Shown in pieces: positions 25,822-34,667 of a stretch of 64,000 bases of DNA. Positions within the stretch are counted from its first letter, which is position 1. Each line of letters starts with the position of its first letter. Source of the stretch: Afipia birgiae 34632 (GTDB taxonomy: Bacteria; Pseudomonadota; Alphaproteobacteria; Rhizobiales; Xanthobacteraceae); assembly GCF_000308295.2 (NCBI RefSeq), contig NZ_HG326652.1, positions 2,122,060 to 2,186,059 of the forward strand. Direction: 5' to 3'. The notes under the pieces are model-generated. The model was not told the origin of the DNA. It searched no databases and saw only the letters and a program-made list of their open reading frames with translations. The translations under genes and the position numbers were made by a program.

Positions 25822-27123
25822 ATGGAACGCTTCACGCGAACATTTGGGCTACTGACGGCCTGCTCCGCCGCTGTTCTGGCGCTCGCCGGTCCGTCATCGG
25901 CACAGGAAAGCTTCAAAGTTGGCATTGTCACGTTCTTGTCGGGTCCGGCGGCCGAAAGTTTCGGCGTCCCCGCTGGCAAAGCTGCGGAGTTCGTCATTGG
26001 CGAACTGAACAAGGGCGCCGGTCCCGCTCCTTATAATAAAGTCGGTTTCGGCGGCATGAAGATCGAGCCCGTCGTCATCGACGAGAATGGCGGCGCGACC
26101 AAGCAGGTGCAGGAACTGCGCAACCTCTATCAACGCGACAACGTCGATGCCGTGATCGGCTATATCGGCTCCGGCGACTGCCTCGCGGTGGCGCCCATCG
26201 CGGAAGAGCTGAAGAAGCCACTGTTCCTGTTCGACTGCGGAACGCCGCGCATCTTCGAGGAAGCCAAATACAACTACGTGTTCCGTACGGCTGCCCACGC
26301 CACTCAGGATAACGTCGGGCTGATCCGTTACATGAAGATGAAGAACATCAAGATGGACACGTTCTCGGCCATCAACCAGGATTACGCTTGGGGCCAGGAC
26401 AGCCGCGCCGACTTCGTCGGTGCCGCCGGGCAGCTCTATCCCAACGCCAAACTGGGTGCTGACCTTCTGCCGAAGTTCGGCGCGGGCCAGTACGGCACCG
26501 AGGTCTCAGCGCTGGTGTCCGCAGGATCTGACGTCGTCTATTCGAGCCTCTGGGGCGGCGACCTGCAGGCCTTCATCTTGCAATCCGTGCCACGCGGCTT
26601 GGCCAAGCGCAGCCAGCTCGTGCTCAGCGCCGCCGACCACGTTCTGCCGCCGCTCGGCGACAAGATGCCCGACGGCGTCATCATCGGCGCGCGCGGCTCT
26701 TACGGCCTGATGTCGCCGAAGACCCCGCTCAACGAGTGGTTCTTCAACGGCTATGAGAAGGCCCATGGTGCCTATCCGGTGCAGGCCGCCTACCGCGTTA
26801 CACAGTCCATCCTCGGCGTGAAGAACGCGGTCGAGAAGGCAATGGCCAAGAACGGCGGCAAGAAGCCAAGCGCCGATGAACTGGTCGCTGCGATGACCGG
26901 CTCCGAATGGGAAAGTCCCGGCGGACTGATCCAGATGAAGAACGGCGACGGCCATCAGGCCATCCAGCCGATCTCGTTCAGCCGCACCAAGTACAACGCC
27001 GAAAAGAAGCGCGTCGATCTGGTCGACATCGTCAATTTCGAAGCGGAATGCGTCAACCCGCCTCCGGGCGTGAAGGCGATCGACTGGATCAAGGGCGGAA
27101 TGAAGAGCGACAAGTGCAAGTAA
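25822..27123 (+). CDS. LIV-type ABC transporter substrate-binding protein
   Basis: A 433-residue periplasmic type I binding protein. The signal peptide covers about residues 1-28 (ending SSAQES). The mature part begins FKVGIVTFLSGPAAESFGVPAG, the standard LivJ-fold opening. GGGAGG lies just before the ATG. Proteins of this HAAT family bind branched-chain amino acids, amides, urea or aromatic acids. With an acyl-CoA ligase at the end of the operon, an organic acid is more likely than an amino acid. A hairpin at 27147 separates it from the permease genes. Confidence 0.88.
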   Translation: MERFTRTFGLLTACSAAVLALAGPSSAQESFKVGIVTFLSGPAAESFGVPAGKAAEFVIGELNKGAGPAPYNKVGFGGMKIEPVVIDENGGATKQVQELRNLYQRDNVDAVIGYIGSGDCLAVAPIAEELKKPLFLFDCGTPRIFEEAKYNYVFRTAAHATQDNVGLIRYMKMKNIKMDTFSAINQDYAWGQDSRADFVGAAGQLYPNAKLGADLLPKFGAGQYGTEVSALVSAGSDVVYSSLWGGDLQAFILQSVPRGLAKRSQLVLSAADHVLPPLGDKMPDGVIIGARGSYGLMSPKTPLNEWFFNGYEKAHGAYPVQAAYRVTQSILGVKNAVEKAMAKNGGKKPSADELVAAMTGSEWESPGGLIQMKNGDGHQAIQPISFSRTKYNAEKKRVDLVDIVNFEAECVNPPPGVKAIDWIKGGMKSDKCK

Positions 27124-27146
27124 TCACCTGCGCTTGATGGCCACCG

Positions 27147-27177
27147 GGCGGCGCGACGATTTGAATCTCGCGCCGCC
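27147..27177 (+). promoter_or_regulatory. Hairpin between binding-protein and permease genes
   Basis: GGCGGCGCGA pairs perfectly with TCGCGCCGCC across 11 nt, 23 nt after the binding-protein stop. Such hairpins protect the 5' message and reduce read-through, which gives an excess of binding protein over membrane components. The second LIV operon has one in the same place (38983). Confidence 0.6.
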
Positions 27178-27213
27178 TTATCGCTTCGCTGCAATCTCGG
27201 CCTGATCACCTGC

Positions 27214-28110
27214 ATGAACACTTTTCTCACGGTCATACTCGACGGCCTGATCCAGGCTTCGTGGCTCTTCGTCGTGGCGCTGGGCCTGACCCTCGTTTTC
27301 GGAGTGCTCAAGATTCTCAACATCGCCCACGGCGGCTTCTACGCGCTCGGCGCCTATCTTGCCGCGACCGCCGTCACGATGGCGGCTGCACATCAGGTTC
27401 CGCCTGGAATTGGCTTCGTCCTGATGCTGGTGTCGGTGGCCGCTATCGCGGCGGCAATCGGCCTCCTGATGGAGCGCGGGCTGATCAAGCTGTTCTACGG
27501 CCGTGATGAAGTCGTGCTGCTGCTCGTAACCTATGCGGTGTTTCTTATCTTCGAAGACGCGACCAAGCTGATCTGGGGCGTCAATCCGATCTATGCCAAC
27601 CAGCCTTATGAACTGTTCGGCAATGTCGAGTTCGCCGGGCTGTTCTACGTGGGCTACGATCTGATGCTGATCCCGCTGTCGGCGGCCATCGGGTTCGCGG
27701 TGTGGTTCGGTCTCAACCGCACCACCACCGGCAAGATCGTCACGGCGGTGATCCACAACGCCGAAATGAGCGCCAGCATGGGCGTGAAGATCAATCGGGT
27801 CTACGCGCTGGCCTTTGCCTTCGGCGTCATGCTCGCTGCACTTGCCGGCGGCCTGACCGCGCCGAAGATTTCGGTGCAGCCGGGACTGAGCTCCGAAATC
27901 ATCATTCTCAGTTTTGCCATCGTCGTGATCGGCGGGCTTGGCAGCGTCGAGGGCGCCGCCGTCGGCGCCATCCTTGTTGGCATGGCACGTGCTGCGTCGG
28001 TCCACCTGCTGCCACAGGCCGAACTGTTCATGATCTATCTCATTATGGCCGCCGTGCTGATGTTCAGACCCGAAGGTCTGTTCCGCCGTGAAACTGCAAG
28101 GCGGATCTGA
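27214..28110 (+). CDS. LIV-type ABC transporter permease (LivH-like)
   Basis: A 298-residue inner-membrane permease of the BPD_transp_2/LivH type with about eight helices. The family block LVFGVLKILNIAHGGFYALGAY is near residues 28-49 and the coupling loop VIGGLGSVEGAAVGA is near 232-246. It pairs with the LivM-like protein encoded next; the stop shares one base with the next ATG (TGATG). Confidence 0.9.
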   Translation: MNTFLTVILDGLIQASWLFVVALGLTLVFGVLKILNIAHGGFYALGAYLAATAVTMAAAHQVPPGIGFVLMLVSVAAIAAAIGLLMERGLIKLFYGRDEVVLLLVTYAVFLIFEDATKLIWGVNPIYANQPYELFGNVEFAGLFYVGYDLMLIPLSAAIGFAVWFGLNRTTTGKIVTAVIHNAEMSASMGVKINRVYALAFAFGVMLAALAGGLTAPKISVQPGLSSEIIILSFAIVVIGGLGSVEGAAVGAILVGMARAASVHLLPQAELFMIYLIMAAVLMFRPEGLFRRETARRI

Positions 28111-29096
28111 TGAAATACGCCACAAATCCCTTCGTTCTTCTCGGCCTCGTCGTGCTCGCCGTACTGTTCGGCCGCGTCATCCCCGCTTGGACGCTATCAC
28201 TCGCTACCGTTGCGGCCTCCAAGGCGCTGGTCGCGCTCGGCATCGTGGTGCTGGCGCGGACAGGCAACGTCTCGTTCGGACAAGGCCTGTTCTATGCCGG
28301 AGGCGGCTATGGCGTCGCTCTCATCGCCCACAGCTGGGGCCTGACGGATGCCGTCGCGCAGGTTCTGATCGGCGCGATGTTCGGCGGTCTGCTCGGCCTG
28401 ATCATCGGCCCGCTCATTGCCCGTTACACCGGTATCTTCTTCGGCATGCTGACGCTCGCGCTGTCGATGGTGCTCTACGGCGCACTGGTCAAGACCACCG
28501 TGCTCGGCGGCTCCGACGGTTTCAACGTTGGCCGCCCCACCCTGTTCGGCGCGGTGTTCAACGATCCGCGCGAGGCCGACTTCATGCTGTACGCGGTGTC
28601 GGTGGTCGCCACCGGCCTTGCGGGTATTTTCGCGACGATCCTGTTCCGCTCGCAGTTTGGACTGACAAGCCTCGCAGTGCGTGAAAACAACCTTCGTGTC
28701 GAGTATCTCGGCACCTCCGCAAACCGCATCGTCACTATCAACTTCATCATCGCGGCAACATTCGCCGGCGCAAGCGGCGCGCTTGCCCTGATGGCCCAGC
28801 GACACATCGATCCGGAATTTGCTTATTGGACCACATCCGGCGAATTTGTCTTCATCGCGGTGCTCGCGGGCACGCAGAGCGTAGCCGCAGTATTCATTTC
28901 AGCTCTTGTGCTCGAACTGGTGCGCTCGTTCTCCAATCTCTATCTTCCGAATACCTGGCAGCTTGTGCTTGGCATCTTCCTGCTCGCCGTCATCCTGTTC
29001 CTGCCGCGCGGCATCGGATCGCTCTGGAACCGGAAGAAACGCACGACGGAAGCGCCTCCGGAATCGGCAACAGCCGGGAAAGGATCGGCGTCATGA
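28110..29096 (+). CDS. LIV-type ABC transporter permease (LivM-like)
   Basis: A 328-residue permease with about ten helices. The LivM block ARTGNVSFGQGLFYAGGGYGVAL lies near residues 50-72 and the C-terminal LFLPRGIGSLW is typical. The 4-nt overlap with the ATPase gene (ATGA) shows tight translational coupling. It forms the membrane heterodimer with the LivH-like subunit. Confidence 0.9.
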   Translation: MKYATNPFVLLGLVVLAVLFGRVIPAWTLSLATVAASKALVALGIVVLARTGNVSFGQGLFYAGGGYGVALIAHSWGLTDAVAQVLIGAMFGGLLGLIIGPLIARYTGIFFGMLTLALSMVLYGALVKTTVLGGSDGFNVGRPTLFGAVFNDPREADFMLYAVSVVATGLAGIFATILFRSQFGLTSLAVRENNLRVEYLGTSANRIVTINFIIAATFAGASGALALMAQRHIDPEFAYWTTSGEFVFIAVLAGTQSVAAVFISALVLELVRSFSNLYLPNTWQLVLGIFLLAVILFLPRGIGSLWNRKKRTTEAPPESATAGKGSAS

Positions 29097-29845
29097 CGAA
29101 ACCCGTTCTTTCCGTTCGCGGCCTGCAAAAGCGTTTCGGCGCGGTGGTCGCCGCCGACAACGTCAGCATCGATATTCCAGCGGGCCAGAAGCTCTGCCTG
29201 ATCGGCGCGAACGGCGCAGGCAAGACCACGTTCGTGAACATGGTGACGGGCTACATGAAGCCCGATAGCGGCGCGATCGAACTTGACGGCTCGCCGATCG
29301 GACGACGCTCTCCGCGCGATGTCGCCAAGCTCGGAATTTCACGCTCGTTCCAGATTCCGCAGCTCTTCATCGAGCTCACCGCGGCGGAAAATCTCTCCGT
29401 TGCGGTCTCCAGCGCGGAAGGCGGACGGCTTTCAGCGACCTCACCGGCGGACAGCGGCGACCGCCGCGCCAAGGCCGTCGCGTTACTCGACCGTTTCGGT
29501 CTGGCCGGCCACGCGGACCGGCCGGTGTCTGAATTGGCCGGCGGTGTCCGCAAACTGGTCGACATCGCCATGGCCCTGGCCCGCCGCCCGAAACTGCTGC
29601 TGCTCGATGAGCCAACCTCCGGCGTCTCGGCGGAAGAGAAATTCGCAACAATGGACCGTGTCATTCACGCCGTCTCGGAGGAGGCCGCCACCATCGTCTT
29701 CGTCGAGCATGACATGGACATCGTCAGCAAGTATGCCGACCGTGTGGTCGCTTTCTACAATGGCCGAATCCTGGCCGACGGCGAACCCTCAACCGTGCTG
29801 AAGGATAACGAAGTGCGCCGTTATGTGACGGGAGGCGCACGATGA
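29093..29845 (+). CDS. LIV-type ABC transporter ATPase (LivG-like)
   Basis: A 250-residue ABC ATPase. Walker A GANGAGKTTFVNMVTGY, the LivG-specific ISRSFQIPQLF Q-loop, the Walker B LLLLDEPTSGVS and switch histidine VEHDMD are visible. The signature motif is ELAGGVRKL, where Ser of LSGG is replaced by Ala, a change that is tolerated in some LivG proteins. The start at 29093 overlaps the LivM stop; the frame extends upstream inside livM but that is a shadow. Confidence 0.9.
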   Translation: MTKPVLSVRGLQKRFGAVVAADNVSIDIPAGQKLCLIGANGAGKTTFVNMVTGYMKPDSGAIELDGSPIGRRSPRDVAKLGISRSFQIPQLFIELTAAENLSVAVSSAEGGRLSATSPADSGDRRAKAVALLDRFGLAGHADRPVSELAGGVRKLVDIAMALARRPKLLLLDEPTSGVSAEEKFATMDRVIHAVSEEAATIVFVEHDMDIVSKYADRVVAFYNGRILADGEPSTVLKDNEVRRYVTGGAR

Positions 29846-30504
29846 CCGCTGCCCGCCCTCTGCTCGAGATCCACAATCTCGCGGTTGAAATCCAGTCGAT
29901 GCCCGCACTGCGCGGCTTCACCATGCAACTCCCTGAGGGCGCGATGGTCAGTCTCGTCGGCCGCAACGGCGCCGGCAAAACGACGCTGATGCGCTCGATC
30001 ATGGGGCACCTTGCGCCGAAGGCCGGTACGATTCGTTTCGGCGGCGAGGATCTGGCGGCATTGCCACGACACGCCCGCGCCGGTCTCGGCATCGGTTACA
30101 TGCCGGAGGACCGCGGCCTTGTGCCGCAACTGACGGTGGAGGAAAATATCCTGCTCCCGCTATGGGTCGCGAAAGATATAGATCGCAAGGCGCGGCTGGA
30201 CTTCGTGTACGAGGTGATCGGCGAGCTCGTGGCCATGCGCGACCGCAAGGCCTTGCTGCTCTCCGGGGGACAGCAGAAGCTGGTCGCGCTCGGCCGTGCG
30301 CTCGGCATTGGAACGAAATGCCTGCTGCTCGACGAGCCATTCGAAGGAATCGCACCTGCCCTGTCCGAACGCATCTCCGATGTTCTTGCCTCGCTCAAGG
30401 GCAAAGGTCTAACAGTGTTGATGTCTCAATCCGATTTGAACCACTCGCATACTTTGTTCGATGCTGAATTCGTGATCGAGCGCGGAGCCAACCTTTCAGC
30501 CTGA
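29842..30504 (+). CDS. LIV-type ABC transporter ATPase (LivF-like)
   Basis: A 220-residue ABC ATPase, slightly short for LivF (about 235). Walker A GRNGAGKTTLMRSIMG, GIGYMPEDRGLVPQLTVEENI as Q-loop region, signature LLSGGQQKL, Walker B CLLLDEPFEGIAP and the D-loop are present. The switch position reads MSQSDLNHS, where the usual His of VEQ/H is replaced; LivF proteins commonly have Gln there, and this one has Gln too. It overlaps the LivG stop (ATGA). Confidence 0.9.
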   Translation: MTAARPLLEIHNLAVEIQSMPALRGFTMQLPEGAMVSLVGRNGAGKTTLMRSIMGHLAPKAGTIRFGGEDLAALPRHARAGLGIGYMPEDRGLVPQLTVEENILLPLWVAKDIDRKARLDFVYEVIGELVAMRDRKALLLSGGQQKLVALGRALGIGTKCLLLDEPFEGIAPALSERISDVLASLKGKGLTVLMSQSDLNHSHTLFDAEFVIERGANLSA

Positions 30505-30523
30505 CATTGCAGGACACGACGAG

Positions 30524-32116
30524 ATGAACTGGTCGCAATATCCGATTCCAGCAATGCGACTGGAAACCCGTTTCGGCGATCGCGTCGTCCCAGCCTTCGA
30601 GAAACGGCCCGCAGACATCTGGGCGATGGTCGCCGATGCCGCCGCGCGAAATCCTGACGGCGATGCCCTGATCTGCGGCGTTGAGCGGATGACCTGGCGC
30701 GAGGTTGCGCAGAAATCCATGCAGATCGCGGCAGGCTTCAAGGAAATCGGGCTGAAGCCCGGCGACCGCATCGCACTGCTGCTCAGCAACCGGAACGAAT
30801 TCGTACTCGCGTTGTATGGCGCAGCCCATCTCGGCCTTGTGAGCGTGATGCTGAGCACGCGCCAGCAGAAGCCCGAGATCGCCTATGTCCTGACCGACTG
30901 CGGCGCGAAGCTTCTCATCTATGAAGATGCGATGGCGGACCGTCTGCCCGACCAGGTCGAACTTCCGGAATTGCTTCACCGCGTGTCGGTCAGCCCCACT
31001 GAGGGTGCACTGGCGTTTCAGGACCTCGTCGCGACCGACGCCTCGCAATCACCGGCGGTGGTGAACGAGCAGGATACCGCGATGATCCTTTATACGTCCG
31101 GGACGACGGGCAAGCCCAAGGGCGCCATGCTGGCGCATTGCAATCTGATCCATTCGGCGATGGTCTATGAAGCCTGCCTCGAACTGACCCACAAGGACCG
31201 CTCGATCGCAGCTGTTCCGCTCGCGCATGTCACCGGCATCGCGGCCAACATCATGAGCATGGCGCGCTGCGCCGGTGCACTCATCATTGTCCCGGAGTTC
31301 AAGGCCGCAGAGTATCTCAAGATCGCCTCGCGCGAACGCGCCACACAGACGGTGATGGTGCCGGCGATGTACAATCTGTGCCTGCTGCAGGCCGATTTCG
31401 ACTCTTACGACCTGTCGGCCTGGCGTATCGGCGGCTATGGCGGTGCGCCGATGCCGGTCGCCACCATCGAGAAACTCGCCGAGAAACTTCCCGGGCTGAA
31501 ACTCGTCAATGCCTATGGATCGACCGAGACCTCATCGCCTTCAACGATCATGCCGCCAGAATTCACCGCGAGCCACGGCGACAGCGTCGGCCTGCCCTGT
31601 CCCGGTGCACATATCATGGTGATGGGCCCCGACGGCCGCGAAGTGCCGCGTGGCGACGTCGGCGAACTCTGGATCCATAGCGGCTCGGTCATCAAGGGCT
31701 ATTGGAACAATCCGCGCGCGACAGCAGAGAGCTTTACCGCCGGTTACTGGCATTCCGGCGACCTCGGCTCGATCGACGGCCGGAAATTCGTTCGCGTCTT
31801 CGACCGGCAGAAGGACATGATCAATCGCGGGGGCCTCAAGATCTATTCGGCGGAGGTCGAGTCGGTTCTTGCCGGTCACCCGGCCGTTGTCGAAAGCGCC
31901 ATCGTCGCACGACCCTGCCCTGTGCTCGGCGAACGAGTCCACGCTGTCGTGGTGGTTCGCTCCGATATCGATTCACCGACGCTGCGCGCGTGGTGCGCCG
32001 AGCGCATGTCGGACTACAAAGTCCCCGAAACCATCGCCATCGGCACCGAACCGCTGCCGCGCAATGCCAACGGCAAGGTCATGAAGAAGAACCTGCGTGA
32101 AGGTCTGGCGGACTAG
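30524..32116 (+). CDS. Acyl-CoA synthetase (AMP-forming, class I adenylate ligase)
   Basis: A 530-residue ANL-superfamily enzyme that activates a carboxylic acid to its CoA thioester through an acyl-AMP. Motifs: the phosphate loop YTSGTTGKPKG (near residue 188), NAYGSTETSS, the hinge region GYWHSGDLGSIDG ... FDRQKDMINRGGLKIYSAEVE, and the catalytic lysine in PRNANGKVMKKNLRE. It starts 19 nt after the LivF-like gene in the same operon, so it probably activates the acid that the transporter brings in. The acid itself (aromatic, alicyclic or fatty) cannot be read out. Confidence 0.88.
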   Translation: MNWSQYPIPAMRLETRFGDRVVPAFEKRPADIWAMVADAAARNPDGDALICGVERMTWREVAQKSMQIAAGFKEIGLKPGDRIALLLSNRNEFVLALYGAAHLGLVSVMLSTRQQKPEIAYVLTDCGAKLLIYEDAMADRLPDQVELPELLHRVSVSPTEGALAFQDLVATDASQSPAVVNEQDTAMILYTSGTTGKPKGAMLAHCNLIHSAMVYEACLELTHKDRSIAAVPLAHVTGIAANIMSMARCAGALIIVPEFKAAEYLKIASRERATQTVMVPAMYNLCLLQADFDSYDLSAWRIGGYGGAPMPVATIEKLAEKLPGLKLVNAYGSTETSSPSTIMPPEFTASHGDSVGLPCPGAHIMVMGPDGREVPRGDVGELWIHSGSVIKGYWNNPRATAESFTAGYWHSGDLGSIDGRKFVRVFDRQKDMINRGGLKIYSAEVESVLAGHPAVVESAIVARPCPVLGERVHAVVVVRSDIDSPTLRAWCAERMSDYKVPETIAIGTEPLPRNANGKVMKKNLREGLAD

Positions 32117-32175
32117 GCGTCTCTGCGGGCCACAGGTGTTCCTGACGGACTAAGCGAGAATAAGGGACGCAATTT

Positions 32176-32252
32176 CGTCATTGCGAGGAGCTCTTGCGAA
32201 AAGCAATCCAGCTCATTTTGCTTCTGGATTGCTTCGCTTCACTCGCAGTTTG
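32176..32252. repeat. Palindromic repeat copy between the CoA ligase and fpr genes
   Basis: CGTCATTGCGAGGAGC opens the element, AAGCAATCCAG and CTGGATTGCTTCGCTTC form the inner stem; the right outer arm is degraded. It sits between two convergent genes. Confidence 0.7.
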
Positions 32253-32274
32253 CGTGCGCTCCGGAGCTACACAA

Positions 32275-33048
32275 TTAGCGCTCTGCGAACGCCTTCTCGA
32301 CAACGAAGTCAGCCGGTTCGCCGTGGTTGCCTTCAACGAAGCCGCGATCTTCGAGCAGCTTCTTGGTGTCGAGCAGAAGCGCCGGGCTTCCGCACATCAT
32401 GACACGATCCTTCGCAGCGTCGAGCTGTGGCAGCGAAATATCCTCGAACAACTTCCCCGACGTGATCAGGTCGGTGATACGGCCGCGATTGCGGAACGGG
32501 TCGCGCGTCACGGTCGGATAGTAGATCAGCTGATTGCGAATCATGTCGCCGATCATCTCGTCCTGCGGCAGCTTCTCGGTGATCAGTTCGCCGTAAGCCA
32601 GTTCCCTGACGTGGCGGCAGCCGTGCAGCAGCACGACCTTCTCGAAACGCTCGTAGGTCTCGGGGTCCTTGATGACGCTCAGGAACGGCGCGAGGCCGGT
32701 GCCGGTGCCGATCAGATAGAGGTTGCGGCCATCGGTCAGGTTGTCGATCACCAGCGTGCCGGTCGCCTTGCGGCTGACGATGATCTGATCGCCTTCCTTG
32801 AGATGCTGGAGGCGCGAGGTCAGCGGGCCGTCAGGCACCTTGATCGAGAAGAATTCGAGGTTCTCTTCATAGTTCGCGCTCGCGACGCTGTAGGCGCGCA
32901 GCAGCGGCTTCTCGCCGACCTTCAGGCCGATCATGGTGAACTCGCCATTGCGGAACCGGAACGAGGAATCACGCGTGGTCGTGAAGCTGAAAAGGTTGTC
33001 GGTCCAGTGATGGACGCTCAGAACCGTTTCCTGATTGAAGTTGCTCAT
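32275..33048 (-). CDS. fpr: Ferredoxin/flavodoxin-NADP+ reductase
   Basis: A 257-residue bacterial-type FPR. The FAD-binding RAYSVASANYEE, the second FAD block KATGTLVIDNL and the NADP-binding GTGTGLAPFLSVI are present; the C-terminus ends FVVEKAFAER, a short aromatic-containing tail as in proteobacterial FPRs. It passes electrons between NADPH and ferredoxin or flavodoxin, often in oxidative stress or iron metabolism. The start at 33048 gives the standard length; two upstream in-frame ATGs add non-family residues. Confidence 0.9.
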   Translation of the reverse strand: MSNFNQETVLSVHHWTDNLFSFTTTRDSSFRFRNGEFTMIGLKVGEKPLLRAYSVASANYEENLEFFSIKVPDGPLTSRLQHLKEGDQIIVSRKATGTLVIDNLTDGRNLYLIGTGTGLAPFLSVIKDPETYERFEKVVLLHGCRHVRELAYGELITEKLPQDEMIGDMIRNQLIYYPTVTRDPFRNRGRITDLITSGKLFEDISLPQLDAAKDRVMMCGSPALLLDTKKLLEDRGFVEGNHGEPADFVVEKAFAER

Positions 33049-33394
33049 AACCGGACCCATGCTCTTGCAATCGGTGAGCGCATAATCGCCGGACTTGCGG
33101 GCGGTCACGCCTCACGCAGAACTTCTCGCCGATGAATTTTGCTGGATGGCCTGCCTCGCAGGCGAAGACGGCGGCAGCATTCACGACGCCGGTGAAATAG
33201 CCGAATTTCCGTTTTTGGTCAATTACATACCGCGCCTGCGTCATGCCTCGGAGGCAGACCGGCTTTGCATTCTAAGATCATGTTCCACAGGAGAAATTTC
33301 CTCCCGCACGGAGCCCGCCGGGAGGAAATTTACACTCAATCTAAACGCCCCCGATAACCACGGCCGGGCCAGCGCGCGGCCGTGGAAACCGGTC
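33049..33394. other. Non-coding region with two hairpins
   Basis: This stretch of 346 nt lies between the fpr start and the stop of the lone binding-protein gene. Two perfect hairpins lie at its right side: AAATTTCCTCCCG/CGGGAGGAAATTT (33294-33331, 12-nt loop) and CCACGGCCG/CGGCCGTGG (33358-33385, 10-nt loop). Both follow the binding-protein gene and may end or protect its message, though neither has a T-run. The rest presumably holds the fpr promoter; I see no convincing coding frame. Confidence 0.5.
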
Positions 33395-34615
33395 CTACTT
33401 CTTCACCATCGGGCAGTTGCCCTCGCTCATCGGCCGGAACGCGTCCTTCGCCGGGATGGTCTCAACCAGCTTGTAGAAATCCCACGGCGCCTTGGATTCC
33501 GCAGGGGTCTTCACCTGGAACAGATACATATTGTGGATGTGACGACCGTCCTCGCGGATCGTGCCTTCGCCGAACAGCGGGTCCTTCGATGGCATCTCCT
33601 TCATCTTGGCGACGACCTTTTGTCCGTCAGTCGTGTTCGCCGCCGCCGCCGCGCGCAGGTAGTGCAGCGTGCCGGCATAGACGCCGGCCTGAATGGCGGT
33701 CGGGCGCTTGCCGCCACCGACCATCGCAGTGAAGCGATCAGCGAACTTGCGGGTGCCTTCGTTGGTGTCCCAATAGAACCCTTCGGTCAGGTAAAGGCCC
33801 TTCGCACCCTGCAAACCAATGGCGTTGACGTCGGTGACCTGCATCAGCAATGCCGCCAGTTCCTGCCCGCCGGCCTGAATGCCAAATTCTGTCGCCTGCT
33901 TCACCGAGTTGACGGTGTCGTTCACAGCGTTGGCGAGCGCGACGATCTTGGCCTTGCTGGCCTGCGCCTGCAGCAGGAAGGACGAGAAGTCCGACGCTCC
34001 GGGCGGATGCCGCACGCCACCGAGAATCTTGCCGTTCTGCTCCTTCACAACGTCTGATGCGTCCTTTTCAAGCGAATGGCCGAACGCATAGTCCGCCGTG
34101 ACGAAAAACCATGTGTCTTTCTTCGCCTTCAGCAAGGCCAGTGCGGTGCCGTGCGCCAGCGCCCAGGTGTCGTAGGTCCAGTGCACGGTGTTCGGTGAGC
34201 ACTTTTCGCCGGTCAGCAGCGACGAGCCGGGGCCCGATGCAATGAACGCAGTCTTCGAACCGCGTGTGGCTTCCTGCACCGCCAGCGCCACCGACGAGAA
34301 TGGCACGTCGAGAATGGCATCGATCTTGTCGATATCCATCCAGCGCCGCGCCAGCGCGCCGCCGATATCCGCCTTGTTCTGGTGGTCCGCCTGAACGAGT
34401 TCAACCTTGATATCCGGCTTCTCGGCCTTGAAGTCCTCGATCGCGAGGCGCGCGGCGGCGACCGAACCTGCACCCGTGGAATCCGTCGCGATGCCGGTGA
34501 GATCGGTCAACACGCCGAGCTTGATGGTGTTGTTGGCAATCTGCGCACTTGCCGGGCTCATGAGCGCCAGCAGCATTGCTGCGCCCGCCAGAAAAGCCGA
34601 TTTCGATTTAAGCAT
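33395..34615 (-). CDS. LIV-type ABC substrate-binding protein (lone, linked to HMG-CoA reductase)
   Basis: A 406-residue periplasmic binding protein. The signal peptide is MLKSKSAFLAGAAMLLALMS with cleavage near PASAQIA, and the mature part starts NTIKLGVLTDLTGIATD. The start at 34615 follows CGGGAGG. It is the second gene after the HMG-CoA reductase (52 nt), with no permease or ATPase on this strand; it may work with the LIV transporter encoded 4.4 kb away on the plus strand. Paired cysteines (EKCSPN, GNCPMVKK) could form a disulfide. The ligand is unknown; mevalonate or a similar hydroxy acid is an inference. Confidence 0.85.
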   Translation of the reverse strand: MLKSKSAFLAGAAMLLALMSPASAQIANNTIKLGVLTDLTGIATDSTGAGSVAAARLAIEDFKAEKPDIKVELVQADHQNKADIGGALARRWMDIDKIDAILDVPFSSVALAVQEATRGSKTAFIASGPGSSLLTGEKCSPNTVHWTYDTWALAHGTALALLKAKKDTWFFVTADYAFGHSLEKDASDVVKEQNGKILGGVRHPPGASDFSSFLLQAQASKAKIVALANAVNDTVNSVKQATEFGIQAGGQELAALLMQVTDVNAIGLQGAKGLYLTEGFYWDTNEGTRKFADRFTAMVGGGKRPTAIQAGVYAGTLHYLRAAAAANTTDGQKVVAKMKEMPSKDPLFGEGTIREDGRHIHNMYLFQVKTPAESKAPWDFYKLVETIPAKDAFRPMSEGNCPMVKK

Positions 34616-34667
34616 TATTATCCTCCCGTTTGAATTCTTGTGTGGTTGTCCGGCTTCGCCGGAATGT

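Noticed and set aside
29593..29640. The LivG-like signature ELAGGVRKL as a sign of an inactive ATPase
   Set aside because: Walker A, Walker B and the switch histidine are intact, and signature variation is common in LivG proteins.
32969..33244. A 91-codon frame in the gap upstream of fpr
   Set aside because: It overlaps the fpr start region, has no recognisable domain and no ribosome site.
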